The notes beneath the pieces were generated by a model, which worked only from the letters and a program-made list of their open reading frames with translations, made no database searches and had not been told where the DNA came from. Position numbers and translations under genes: made by a program. This document shows positions 1-7,092 of a stretch of DNA of 13,649 nt, piece by piece. Source of the stretch: DAOMFB01 sp035519355 (GTDB lineage Bacteria; Acidobacteriota; Thermoanaerobaculia; UBA5066); NCBI GenBank assembly GCA_035519355.1, contig DATIWM010000348.1, forward strand, positions 1 through 13,649. The letters are read 5' to 3'. Each line of letters opens with the position of its first letter. The first letter of the stretch is position 1.

Positions 1-871
1 ACCCGCGCGCGCCGGTCTCGATCAGGGCGTAGACGCGCTGCGGATTCGACGCCGCGACCGCCACGGCGATCTTTCCGAGAGGGGGCTCCGGAAGGCCGTG
101 ACCCGTCAGCCGCTTCCAGGTCGTCCCACCGTCGCGCGACACGAAGACGCCGCTGCCCGGCCCGCCGCTCTTCCGCCCCCACGTCTTGATGTCGATCTGC
201 CACATCCCGGCGAAGAGGATCCGCGGGTTCGTCGGGTCCATCGCGAGGTCGGACGCGCCCGTGTTCTCGTCCACGAAGAGGACCCGTTCCCACGTCTTCC
301 CGCCGTCCGTCGTCCGGTAGACGCCCCGTTCCGGCTGCGGGCCGTAGCCGGTGCCGAGCGCCGCGACGAAGACGACGTCCGGGTTCCGCGGATCGATCGC
401 GACGCGCCCGATTCGGCCCGTCTTCTCCAGCCCCAGGTGCATCCAGCTCTTCCCGGCGTCGGTGGACCGGTAGACGCCGTTTCCGAGCGAGACGTTGCTC
501 CGGATGAAGGTCTCCCCGGTTCCGACCCAGACGACGTTCGGGTCCGACGGGGCGATCGCGATCGCACCGATCGACTGGGCCGGTTGCTCGTCGAAGACCG
601 GCTTCCAGTGGACGCCCGCGTCCGTCGACTTCCAGACGCCGCCGGACGCCGCGCCGGCGTAGTACGTGTTCGGGTCGCCCGGGACGCCGGCGACGGCGCT
701 GAGCCGGTTTCCCGGCGGCCCGATGAACCGCGCCTCCACGCCCGCGTACGGCTCGGCCGGCTTCGGATCGGCGGGCGCCGAAGCGCCCACCCCGGGAACA
801 CCGTAGAGGAGCGCGGACGCGACGAGGAGGCTGGCGGCCCGCGGGGCCGTGACGATCCGATCGATCTTCAT
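1..871 (-). CDS. Exported BNR/Asp-box repeat (VPS10/sortilin-like) protein, N-terminal part
   Basis: The reading frame starts at ATG 869-871 and stays open for 290 codons to the left edge, so the C-terminus is missing. GGAG at 879-882 lies 7 bases before the ATG. Residues 1-32 look like a signal peptide: a basic start, a hydrophobic stretch around 13-24, then Ala/Ser/Gly. Four Asp boxes of the form S/T-x-D-x-G-x-x-W are visible at residues 82-89, 136-143, 187-194 and 245-252. Each is followed by a phrase such as IDPRNPDVVFVA, the pattern of seven-bladed VPS10/BNR propellers. Proteins of this family are usually about 800-1100 residues, so most of the gene probably lies outside. They are exported and often labelled glycosyl hydrolase, but a true glycosidase activity is rarely shown; a binding or peptidase-associated role is equally possible. 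The gene follows the S10 peptidase by 25 bases and is probably co-transcribed with it. Confidence 0.88.
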   Translation of the reverse strand, partial: MKIDRIVTAPRAASLLVASALLYGVPGVGASAPADPKPAEPYAGVEARFIGPPGNRLSAVAGVPGDPNTYYAGAASGGVWKSTDAGVHWKPVFDEQPAQSIGAIAIAPSDPNVVWVGTGETFIRSNVSLGNGVYRSTDAGKSWMHLGLEKTGRIGRVAIDPRNPDVVFVAALGTGYGPQPERGVYRTTDGGKTWERVLFVDENTGASDLAMDPTNPRILFAGMWQIDIKTWGRKSGGPGSGVFVSRDGGTTWKRLTGHGLPEPPLGKIAVAVAASNPQRVYALIETGARG

Positions 872-896
872 TCTCGTGCTCCGGGAGCGTCTTCGT

Positions 897-2456
897 TCAG
901 CGCCGCGACGTCCTGTCGATGAAGCCCGCGACGTCGGCCTTGAACTGCGTGAGGGAGGCTTCCTGGATGTACATCATGTGCCCCGCCGCGTAGTACTTCG
1001 TCTCGACGTGGCCTCGCAGCTCCGCCGGCAGCCCGAGGTGCGAGAACATGTATTCGGAGGCGAGGAACGGCGTCGCGAGGTCGAAGAGGCCGTTCAGGAC
1101 GAGGACGCGGAGGTCCGGGTTCAGCTTCATCGCGTCGGCCAGGTCGAGCCCGGTGTTCGGAAGGGTCGGCCAGGAGAAGAGCTGCGGCGGGCCGGGCGGC
1201 TTGTGCTTCGGGTCCCACGCCCTCGCGATCTCCCAGTTCGTGATCGCGTAGGTCCGCGCGGTCGGCGCCTTCAGCTCCCCGGTGTAGTACTGGAGGAAAC
1301 CCGCCGTGTAGGCGTGCGAGATGGCGGCGCTCTGCGGGTCATAGCCGGCGTCCTCGGCGAGGGCGTCGAGCGTCGGCCCCGTGAACCGCGAGTCGAGCCG
1401 TCCGACGACGCTCCGGTGAGTCCGGAGCAGCTCCTGCGTGAATTGCGCCTCCCGGACCCGGAGGTCCGCCTTGTCGAGGTAGTCCTCGGAGAGGCCGGTG
1501 TAGTCGTGGAGCTTCCGGATCACCGAGGCTCGCTCGGCCGGGTCGAGCGAGCCGCCCTTCATGAGCGCCGCCGTGTACGGTCCGAGCGCGAACGCCCTCA
1601 CCTCGTCGAGGAACGGCTCCAGCTTCTCGGGTCGGCTCGGAAGCGCCTTGTGGTACCACGCCGTCGCCGCGTACGTCGGAAGGAAGAGCGGGAAAGGCCG
1701 GTCGTTCCCGGGGATGTTGAAGATCGCCTCGAGGTCGAGGGCGACCGAGACGAGGATGACGCCGTTGAAGGACATCCCGTGCCGTGTCTGGAGGGCCTCC
1801 ACGACCCCGGCCGAGCGCGTCGTGCCGTAGCTCTCCCCGAGAAGGTACTTCGGAGAGTTCCAGCGCCCGTTCTCGGTCACCCACTGCCGGATGAACCGCG
1901 ACACGGAGTCGATGTCGGGGTCGACGCCCCAGAAATCCTTCTCCTTCGCGTCGCCCACGGCCCGGGAGATCCCCGTCCCGACCGGATCGATCAGGACGAG
2001 GTCGGTCCGGTCGAGGAGGCTGGATCCGTTGTCGACGAGCCGGTAGGGCGGAGGAGGCGTCGGACCCGGGTCCGACACGACGATCCGCTTCGGCCCGAGG
2101 ACGCCCATGTGGAGCCAGACCGAGGAGGATCCCGGCCCGCCGTTGTACGCGAACGTGACGGGGCGCTTCCCCGGCTCCCCCACGTCCTTCCGGACGTAGG
2201 CGACGTACCCCATCGAGGCCCACGGCTCGTCCTTTTCGTTCCGGACGATCAGCGTCCCGGCCGTCGCCGTGTACGCCACCGGCACGCCGCCGATCGCGAC
2301 CACGTGCGAGGTGACCGAGGCCTCCGGCTTCGGAGGCTCCGTCTTCTCCACTTTCCGGGCAGGGTCCGCCGCCGGTTTCTCCTGGGAGACGGCGGGAGAA
2401 CCCGCCGCGAGCGAGAGCGCGAGCGCCGCGATCGCCAAAGGAACTGTCGATTTCAA
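897..2456 (-). CDS. Exported serine carboxypeptidase-like protein (peptidase family S10)
   Basis: This 519-residue protein belongs to the S10 alpha/beta-hydrolase family, which removes C-terminal residues from peptides, usually at acid pH. A signal peptide is visible at residues 1-25 (hydrophobic core 6-18, likely cleavage after AVS). Visible motifs are the oxyanion-hole NGGPGSSS at 105-112, the nucleophile GESYG with Ser209, the aspartate in NGLFDLATP (Asp459) and the histidine in AGHMMY (His493), so the Ser-Asp-His triad is complete. The start is TTG at 2454-2456, chosen because a full AAGGAGG lies 5 bases upstream and the signal peptide begins right there; no ATG fits. It is 49 bases after the cysteine-synthase-like gene and 25 bases before the BNR-repeat gene. 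A periplasmic or secreted peptide-degrading role is inferred. The actual substrate is unknown. Confidence 0.93.
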   Translation of the reverse strand: MKSTVPLAIAALALSLAAGSPAVSQEKPAADPARKVEKTEPPKPEASVTSHVVAIGGVPVAYTATAGTLIVRNEKDEPWASMGYVAYVRKDVGEPGKRPVTFAYNGGPGSSSVWLHMGVLGPKRIVVSDPGPTPPPPYRLVDNGSSLLDRTDLVLIDPVGTGISRAVGDAKEKDFWGVDPDIDSVSRFIRQWVTENGRWNSPKYLLGESYGTTRSAGVVEALQTRHGMSFNGVILVSVALDLEAIFNIPGNDRPFPLFLPTYAATAWYHKALPSRPEKLEPFLDEVRAFALGPYTAALMKGGSLDPAERASVIRKLHDYTGLSEDYLDKADLRVREAQFTQELLRTHRSVVGRLDSRFTGPTLDALAEDAGYDPQSAAISHAYTAGFLQYYTGELKAPTARTYAITNWEIARAWDPKHKPPGPPQLFSWPTLPNTGLDLADAMKLNPDLRVLVLNGLFDLATPFLASEYMFSHLGLPAELRGHVETKYYAAGHMMYIQEASLTQFKADVAGFIDRTSRR

Positions 2457-2461
2457 GGTTG

Positions 2462-2468
2462 CCTCCTT
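2462..2468 (-). promoter_or_regulatory. Shine-Dalgarno site AAGGAGG deciding the TTG start of the S10 gene
   Basis: The minus strand reads AAGGAGG, a full match to the anti-Shine-Dalgarno core, followed by 5 bases and then TTG. It is the strongest ribosome binding site noticed in the window and decides the non-ATG start of the carboxypeptidase. Confidence 0.75.
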
Positions 2469-2505
2469 CGGGAGCGAGCGGAGGATACCGGAGACGGGGC
2501 GCGGC

Positions 2506-3588
2506 TCAGGCGTCGAGGCCGCAGACGAGGCAGTCCCGCCGGAACACCGTGAAGCCCGAGAGCGTCACCTCCGCGGCGAGATAGCCCTCCCGCAGCGGCT
2601 CGTCCCGGAGGAGATCCGTCGAGAGGTACTTCTTGTTGTCGTCCGGGAAGACCGTGACGACGACGGCGCCGTCGCCCAGTTGCTCGACGACCTTGAGCGC
2701 CCCGAGGAAATTCGCGCCCGACGAGATGCCGACGCCGAGCCCGAGAGAGGCGGCCAGCTTCTGCGCCATGACGATTCCGTCCCCGTCCTCGACGGCGACG
2801 ACCTCGTCGAGGAACTCGAGGTCCACGATCGGCGGGATGAACTCGTCCGAGATCCCCTGGATCCGGTGCTTCCCGACCTTGTGGCCCGTGGAGAGCGTCG
2901 GCGAGGAAGAGGGCTCGAGGGGATGGAGCTTCACGGAGGGTCGCATCCTCCGGAGGAACCGTCCCGCTCCCATGATCGTCCCGCCCGTTCCGACGCCGGC
3001 GACGAGCGCGTCCGGCGTCAGGCCGTGGGACCGGAGCTGCCACCAGATCTCGGGGCCCGTCGTCTCCTCGTGGGCCGCGACGTTGTCCTCGTTCGAGAAC
3101 TGACGGGGAAGGAACGAACCGGGCGTCGCGGCCGCGGCTTCCTCCGCCATCCGGATCGAGCCGAGGAAGCCCCCTTCGTCCGGCTCCACGAGGCGGATCG
3201 TGGCGCCGAGACTCCGGATCAGGTCGATCCGCTCCCGGCTCATCCAGTTCGGCATGAAGATCGTGACGGGATGGCCGAGCGCCCGGCCGAGCCCGGCGAA
3301 TGCAATCCCCGTGTTGCCGCTCGTGGCCTCGAAGATCGGCGCTGCGGGCGAGAGGACTCCCTTCGCATAGCCGCGGGCGAGGATGTGGAGAGCCATCCGG
3401 TCCTTGATGGAGCCGGTCATGTTCAGGTTCTCCGCCTTGGCGAAGACGCGACACGTCTTCCCGCGGAACGTGGCGTCGATGGCCAGGAGGGGCGTGTTCC
3501 CGACGAGATGCCGGAGGGAGTGGATCCTCTCCGCGACGAGCGGATCGACCCCGGCGGCGGCGTCCGTGACCGCGGTGGCGCCGGTCAT
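2506..3588 (-). CDS. PLP-dependent cysteine synthase family (fold type II) protein
   Basis: This 360-residue protein belongs to the CysK/CysM/CBS fold-type-II PLP family, which performs beta-replacement or beta-elimination on serine or cysteine derivatives. The PLP-binding lysine is Lys62 in NMTGSIKDRMA. The substrate loop ATSGNTGIA is at 88-96, the phosphate-binding GVGTGGTIMG at 198-207, and the serine contacting the pyridine nitrogen is in GISSGAN at 287-293. The C-terminus carries a short tail after the core ending with two cysteines, CLVC (353-356). The start is ATG 3586-3588. It overlaps the stop of the upstream RsbW-like gene as ATGA, indicating translational coupling; the frame stays open much further upstream, but only inside that gene. 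Whether it makes cysteine, cystathionine or another beta-substituted alanine cannot be told from sequence, so no gene symbol is given. The GGF-x-GSIR segment and NMTG in place of NPxx mark it as outside the classic CysK group. Confidence 0.9.
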   Translation of the reverse strand: MTGATAVTDAAAGVDPLVAERIHSLRHLVGNTPLLAIDATFRGKTCRVFAKAENLNMTGSIKDRMALHILARGYAKGVLSPAAPIFEATSGNTGIAFAGLGRALGHPVTIFMPNWMSRERIDLIRSLGATIRLVEPDEGGFLGSIRMAEEAAAATPGSFLPRQFSNEDNVAAHEETTGPEIWWQLRSHGLTPDALVAGVGTGGTIMGAGRFLRRMRPSVKLHPLEPSSSPTLSTGHKVGKHRIQGISDEFIPPIVDLEFLDEVVAVEDGDGIVMAQKLAASLGLGVGISSGANFLGALKVVEQLGDGAVVVTVFPDDNKKYLSTDLLRDEPLREGYLAAEVTLSGFTVFRRDCLVCGLDA

Positions 3589-4061
3589 CGGCCCGACGAG
3601 TTTCCGTTCCCCGGGGCCCGTTTGACCATGTGGATCTCGGTCCCGCCCTTCTCGAAACGGACCTCGTCCATGAGCTGGTTGATCAGGTAGATGCCGCGGC
3701 CGTGGGTCGAGAAGACGTTCTTCCCCATGACCGGGCTCGGAAGATCCTTGGGATCGAAGCCTCGCCCGGGATCCCGGACGATGAGGAGCATGCCGCGGTC
3801 CTTGTCGCAGGCCACGCAGCACTCGATCTGCTTCGACGGGTCGTTCTTCCCCCCGTGCTTGATGGCGTTGGCGAGCGCCTCGCGGAGGGCCAGTTCGATG
3901 TCGAACTCCTGCCCTTCGGCGCAGCCCATTTCCTTGACGACCCGCATAATCTCCTCGACGACGGGCGAGATCAGGTTCACGTCGGCCGGGAGCTTGTGCA
4001 GAACGCGGACGATGAGATCGTCCTCGTCGAACTCCCACTGGCCCGGTTTCTCGTTGGACAC
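3585..4061 (-). CDS. RsbW/SpoIIAB-type ATP-binding protein (putative anti-sigma serine kinase)
   Basis: This 158-residue protein has a GHKL (HATPase_c) fold of the RsbW/SpoIIAB type. The N box is in ELALREALANAIKHG (56-70, Asn65), the G1 box is DPGRGF (97-102), and the G2 box is HGRGIYLI (120-127). Such proteins bind a sigma factor or phosphorylate a STAS-domain antagonist in partner-switching. There is no HisKA dimerisation domain, so it is not a classical sensor kinase. The start is GTG at 4059-4061; an in-frame ATG at 4077-4079 is cut off by TAG after four codons. It lies 56 bases after deoB and overlaps the following PLP enzyme by 4 bases. No sigma factor or STAS antagonist is present in the window, so its partner is unknown. 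The family assignment is firm; the sigma-factor role is an inference from the family. Confidence 0.88.
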   Translation of the reverse strand: MSNEKPGQWEFDEDDLIVRVLHKLPADVNLISPVVEEIMRVVKEMGCAEGQEFDIELALREALANAIKHGGKNDPSKQIECCVACDKDRGMLLIVRDPGRGFDPKDLPSPVMGKNVFSTHGRGIYLINQLMDEVRFEKGGTEIHMVKRAPGNGNSSGR

Positions 4062-4090
4062 GCGCTACGCCGCCGACATTCTACGTGGTA

Positions 4091-4104
4091 CCGCCGGCCG
4101 GCGG
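4091..4104. repeat. 14-bp perfect GC palindrome between deoB and the RsbW-like gene
   Basis: The sequence ccgccggccggcgg equals its own reverse complement. It lies in the 56-base gap after deoB. It could form only a 5-bp stem with a 4-base loop, and no T run follows on the minus strand, so it is not a convincing terminator. It may be a chance product of high GC. Confidence 0.3.
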
Positions 4105-4117
4105 ATGGCCGGGGCCC

Positions 4118-5287
4118 TCAGGGGCTCACCATCCGGGACAGGAAGCTCCGACCCCCCGGCGTGGCGACGCCGAGGTGCTCGGCCACCGTGGCCCCGACGT
4201 CGGCGAAGCTCGGCCGCGTTCCGAGGTCGGCCCCGGGCGTCACGCGCGGCCCCGCCGCGACGACGGGGACGAACTCGCGGGTGTGGTCGGTCGAGACGTC
4301 CGACGGATCGCCTCCGTGATCGGCGGTGACGAGAAGGAGGTCGCCCCTCTTCATCGCCCCGAGAAGCGCCGGGACGAACGCATCGAATTCCTCGAGGGCT
4401 CGCGCATAGCCGGCCGGATCGTTCCGGTGGCCGTACTTCGTGTCGAAGTCGACGAGGTTCGTGAAGAGGAAGTCGTCGTCGCGCTCGCGCATCGCCGCGA
4501 CCGTCTTCTCGAGCCCGTCGCGGTTCGACTCGGTGTGGACGGCGCTCGAGAGCCCCTGCCCCACGAAGAGGTCCTCGATCTTCCCGACGCCGTGGACCGA
4601 GAGGCCGCGCTCGAGGCATCGGTCCAGGACCGACGGTCCGGGAGGGGGCACGGACAGGTCCCGCCGCCGGTGCGTCCGCGTGAAGCGTCCCGGCGTCCCG
4701 ACGAAGGGACGCGCGATGACGCGCCCGACGCGGTGCGGCGGGACGAGGATCTTCCGCGCCGTCTCGCACCAGGCGTAGAGCGTGGCGACGGGGACGACCT
4801 CCTCGTGCGCCGCGATCTGGAAGACCGAGTCGCCCGACGTATAGACGATCGGACGCCCCGTCCGCAGGTGCTCCTCGCCGTACTGCTCGATGACCTCCGT
4901 CCCCGACGCCGGCCGGTTGTGAAGAACCCTCTTTCCCACGGCCGCCTCGAACGGCTCGATGACCTCCGGCGGAAAGCCCTCGGGGTAGAGCGGGAAGGCC
5001 GTGTCGAGCCTCAGCCCCATCAGCTCCCAGTGGCCCGTCGTCGAGTCCTTGCCGGGCGACGCCTCCGCGCAGCGGCCGAAGGCGCCCTCCGGCACCGGGA
5101 GGCCCGGCGGCGCGTCTGCGTAGAGCGTGTGAAGAAGTCCGACGCGCGTCAGGTGGGGCAGCGCCGGGTGGCCGTCTCGAAGAACGTGTTGCAGAGTCGC
5201 CGCGCCGGCGTCGCCGAAGCTCTCCGCGTCGGGCGCCGCCCCCACACCCAGCCCGTCGCAGACGATCACGATCGCACGCGGCTTCAT
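4118..5287 (-). CDS. deoB: Phosphopentomutase
   Basis: DeoB interconverts ribose 1-phosphate and ribose 5-phosphate (and the deoxy forms), feeding nucleoside sugars into the pentose phosphate pathway; it is cytoplasmic and Mn-dependent. The 389-residue length is typical. The expected alkaline-phosphatase-superfamily residues are all visible. They are Asp11 in CDGLGVG, the phosphorylated Thr84 in KDSTTGHWE, Asp282 and His287 in DFDTKYGHRND, Asp323-His324 in TADHGGD, and His335 in STDHTRE. Their spacing agrees with the known metal site of the Bacillus enzyme. HNRPASGTE (123-131) and YTSGDSVFQIAAHEE (149-163) are further family signatures. ATG at 5285-5287 is preferred over an in-frame GTG 24 bases upstream because the conserved domain begins right after it; AGGAG lies somewhat far upstream (about 14 bases). 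The gene follows the TPR-like gene by 70 bases. No nucleoside phosphorylase is nearby. Confidence 0.96.
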   Translation of the reverse strand: MKPRAIVIVCDGLGVGAAPDAESFGDAGAATLQHVLRDGHPALPHLTRVGLLHTLYADAPPGLPVPEGAFGRCAEASPGKDSTTGHWELMGLRLDTAFPLYPEGFPPEVIEPFEAAVGKRVLHNRPASGTEVIEQYGEEHLRTGRPIVYTSGDSVFQIAAHEEVVPVATLYAWCETARKILVPPHRVGRVIARPFVGTPGRFTRTHRRRDLSVPPPGPSVLDRCLERGLSVHGVGKIEDLFVGQGLSSAVHTESNRDGLEKTVAAMRERDDDFLFTNLVDFDTKYGHRNDPAGYARALEEFDAFVPALLGAMKRGDLLLVTADHGGDPSDVSTDHTREFVPVVAAGPRVTPGADLGTRPSFADVGATVAEHLGVATPGGRSFLSRMVSP

Positions 5288-5357
5288 CTGGCGGCTGGCT
5301 GCTCCTGGCACGCGGAGGGGGGCCGGGGGAACCCGGTGTCGGGTTCCGCCCGGAACA

Positions 5358-6071
5358 TCACAGCCCCTGCGACCGCTGCTGCGCCTCGGCGCGAACCGGC
5401 GAATCCGGGTAGTCGGTGAGAACCCGCTGGTAGTAGTTCTTCGCCTCGCCCGTCTGGCCGGTCTTCTCGGAGAGACGTCCCAGCTCCAGGAGGAGGACGT
5501 CCTTCGGAACCGGAGCGTCGCCTGCGTCGAGGGCCTTCTTCGCGGTCTCGAGAGCCCCCTTGGCGCGGCCGGCGGAAGCCTCCGCGTCGAGCATGGAGAC
5601 GTAGGCGATCCCCGCGGAGATCGTCCCCTTCTCGCTCTTCGCGAAGGCCTTCGCGGCGTCGACGGCGCCCCCGGAGACTCCTGATGGCCCGTCGAGCCCC
5701 ATCAGCATGAGGGCCGCCGCGCGCCCGCTGTCGGACGACGGAGCGTCCTTGGCCAGTCTCCGGAGCTCGTCCTTGGCGGCCTCGAGGCGCGCCCTCTGGT
5801 CCCGGAAGACGCGCTGGCCGGGCGAGGGCGCGATGCCGTCGGCGGCGAGAGGCGCGTCGAGAAGGCCGATCGCCGTCGAGAGCCGCCCGCCGAGACGACG
5901 GCCGCGCCAGGCGATGCCGCCCCAGATCGCCCCGATGACGAGGGCCGCCGCCACGACGGCGGCGCCCGTCCGGACGGACTGACTCTGGTGCGACGTCAGG
6001 TAGTCGCGGACGGAGAGGAGCACCTCGCGAAGGTCGTTCCTTTGCAGATCGTGTCGATGTTTCTTGTCCAT
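5358..6071 (-). CDS. Membrane-anchored TPR-like protein (YfgM/AncM type)
   Basis: This 237-residue protein has a hydrophilic cytoplasmic N-terminus (1-34), one transmembrane segment at about 35-54 (AAVVAAALVIGAIWGGIAW), and a largely helical extracytoplasmic part. The C-terminal section contains a TPR-like helical pair: LLLELGRLSEKTGQTGEAKNY (193-213), then YYQRVLTDYPDSPVRAEA. The single N-terminal helix, the short RDYLTSHQ stretch before it and the Ala-rich helical repeats match the TPR_21/YfgM architecture, in which the soluble part helps chaperone proteins leaving the Sec translocon. The start is ATG 6069-6071, with GGAG about 12 bases upstream. It sits 90 bases after the peroxiredoxin and 70 before deoB, with no clear functional link. 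Assignment to YfgM specifically is tentative; a generic tetratricopeptide membrane protein is safe. Confidence 0.75.
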   Translation of the reverse strand: MDKKHRHDLQRNDLREVLLSVRDYLTSHQSQSVRTGAAVVAAALVIGAIWGGIAWRGRRLGGRLSTAIGLLDAPLAADGIAPSPGQRVFRDQRARLEAAKDELRRLAKDAPSSDSGRAAALMLMGLDGPSGVSGGAVDAAKAFAKSEKGTISAGIAYVSMLDAEASAGRAKGALETAKKALDAGDAPVPKDVLLLELGRLSEKTGQTGEAKNYYQRVLTDYPDSPVRAEAQQRSQGL

Positions 6072-6161
6072 GGGGTCTCAGATTCTCCGGTTCTCGGCAG
6101 AGTCCCGCACCAGCCACCCCGATGCGGCGGCCGTCCGGGATCCTTCGGCTGAAGAGGCGGT

Positions 6162-7016
6162 CTACCTCTTCTTCCGCTTCGCTGCCCTCTTGGTCTTCTT
6201 CGCCGGCTTGCGGGCCGCCTTCCTCTTCGCGACCCTCCGGGCGACCTTCTTCGCGGCCCTCTTCTTCTTCGGCGCGGCCCGACGGGCCGCCTTCTTCCTT
6301 TTCGGGGCCGCCTTCTTCCTCGCGATCTTCCGGGCGACCTTCTTGGCGGCCGTCTTGACCGCCTTCCGGGCGCTCGCGGCCTTCTTCGCGACGGCCTCGG
6401 CGGCCTGTTCCGCCTTCTTCTTCGCGTCCTTCGCGACCTCGGTCACGGCGGCCTGAACGGCCTGCGCGGCCTTCTCGACCGCTTCGGACACCGGCGTGGG
6501 AGCGGCCGGCGTCGGCGCGGGAGCCGGGGGCTGGGAACCGGGCGGTACGGAGCTTTCCATGGCTTTCAGAACCTCCTCAGCGTGGTGTTCGGTGTCGACC
6601 TTGTGAAAGATGCGGCGGATGATCCCGTCCTTTCCGATCAGGAAGGACTTCCGGAGCGGGCCGACGCCCCACGGACTGTCTCCCCACGCCCCGTACGTCG
6701 CGTGGACCTGATGGCTGGCGTCGGTCAGGAGCTGGAACGGAAGCTGGTACTTCGCGGCGAAGGCGTTGTGCGACGCGGCGTCGTCCCGGGAGACGCCGAG
6801 GACCTCGACGTCGCGCGCGGCGAGCGCCTTCCATCCGTCGCGCAGGCTGCAGGCTTCCTTTGTGCAGCCCGGCGTGTCGTCCTTCGGATAGAAATAGAGG
6901 AGAACGTTCTTCTTTCCGCGGAAATCCGCGAGGGAGACGAGGCCCCCCGAGCGGGCCGGAAGCGCGAAGTTGGGGGCGATGCCGCCGACCGCCACAGAGA
7001 CCCTGTTCTCGACCAT
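6162..7016 (-). CDS. bcp: BCP-type thiol peroxiredoxin with long Lys/Arg/Ala-rich C-terminal tail
   Basis: Residues 5-155 are a peroxiredoxin of the BCP/PrxQ group, which reduces hydrogen and organic peroxides with thioredoxin-supplied electrons. YFYPKDDTPGCTKEACSLRD (41-60) holds peroxidatic Cys51 and resolving Cys56, the 5-residue spacing usual in PrxQ; LRKSFLIGKDG (121-131) is a further signature. A normal BCP ends near here. This protein continues with a Pro/Ala linker (about 157-176), an Ala/Glu/Lys helix-like stretch (177-215), and a tail (217-284) in which 38 of 68 residues are Lys or Arg by hand count, as AAKK, VARK and AAPKRKK repeats like histone H1 tails. The start is ATG 7014-7016, with GGAGG 9 bases upstream; the frame is open further upstream but over the divergent thiD-like gene. 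The first gene of a seven-gene same-strand run. Confidence 0.92.
   Translation of the reverse strand: MVENRVSVAVGGIAPNFALPARSGGLVSLADFRGKKNVLLYFYPKDDTPGCTKEACSLRDGWKALAARDVEVLGVSRDDAASHNAFAAKYQLPFQLLTDASHQVHATYGAWGDSPWGVGPLRKSFLIGKDGIIRRIFHKVDTEHHAEEVLKAMESSVPPGSQPPAPAPTPAAPTPVSEAVEKAAQAVQAAVTEVAKDAKKKAEQAAEAVAKKAASARKAVKTAAKKVARKIARKKAAPKRKKAARRAAPKKKRAAKKVARRVAKRKAARKPAKKTKRAAKRKKR
6165..6368 (-). repeat. Low-complexity coding repeat for the basic Ala/Lys/Arg tail
   Basis: This stretch encodes residues 217-284 of the peroxiredoxin as degenerate repeats of Ala-Lys/Arg codons (gcg, gcc, aag, cgg). On the plus strand it appears as recurring ttcttcg and gccttcttc units. Such sequence is prone to slippage, so tail length may vary between strains. 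Confidence 0.6.
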
Positions 7017-7039
7017 CTTCGGATGCCTCCGAGCCGCGG

Positions 7040-7048
7040 AGAATAGCA
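7040..7048 (-). promoter_or_regulatory. Possible extended -10 promoter for the peroxiredoxin gene
   Basis: On the minus strand the sequence reads TGCTATTCT, an extended -10 (TGn followed by TATTCT, 4 of 6 to consensus). It would start transcription near 7033, leaving a short leader that contains GGAGG at 7026-7030. No good -35 is visible. Two direct copies of GGCGTC spaced 12 bases apart (plus-strand 7054-7059 and 7066-7071) lie just upstream of it. The gap is only 76 bases and is shared with the divergent thiD-like gene. Confidence 0.3.
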
Positions 7049-7092
7049 GCATTGACGCCCGTTGGGACGCCGCCGGCGCTAATCTCCGGGGC

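Noticed and set aside
849..2552. Long plus-strand open frame opposite the S10 gene (567 codons)
   Set aside because: It is an Arg/Val/Glu-rich antisense shadow typical of GC-rich DNA. The minus strand has a complete catalytic triad and signal peptide here.
3589..4038. N-terminal extension of the cysteine-synthase-like protein by 150 residues
   Set aside because: The extension lies wholly inside the RsbW-like gene in another frame, is low-complexity Arg/Gly, and the ATGA junction gives a better start.
4061..4079. Tiny leader frame ATG TCG GCG GCG TAG before the RsbW-like GTG start
   Set aside because: No Shine-Dalgarno precedes it, and a four-codon frame in GC-rich sequence is expected by chance.
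6064..6456. Plus-strand open frame coding a Phe/Ala/Leu-rich, membrane-like small protein
   Set aside because: Its hydrophobic look is only the complement of Lys/Ala codons in the peroxiredoxin tail (aag read as ctt or ttc).
7052..7083. TTGACG at 7052 with GCTAAT at 7078 as a plus-strand promoter for the thiD-like gene
   Set aside because: The spacing of 20 bases is too long and the -10 match is weak; transcription would begin almost on the ATG.
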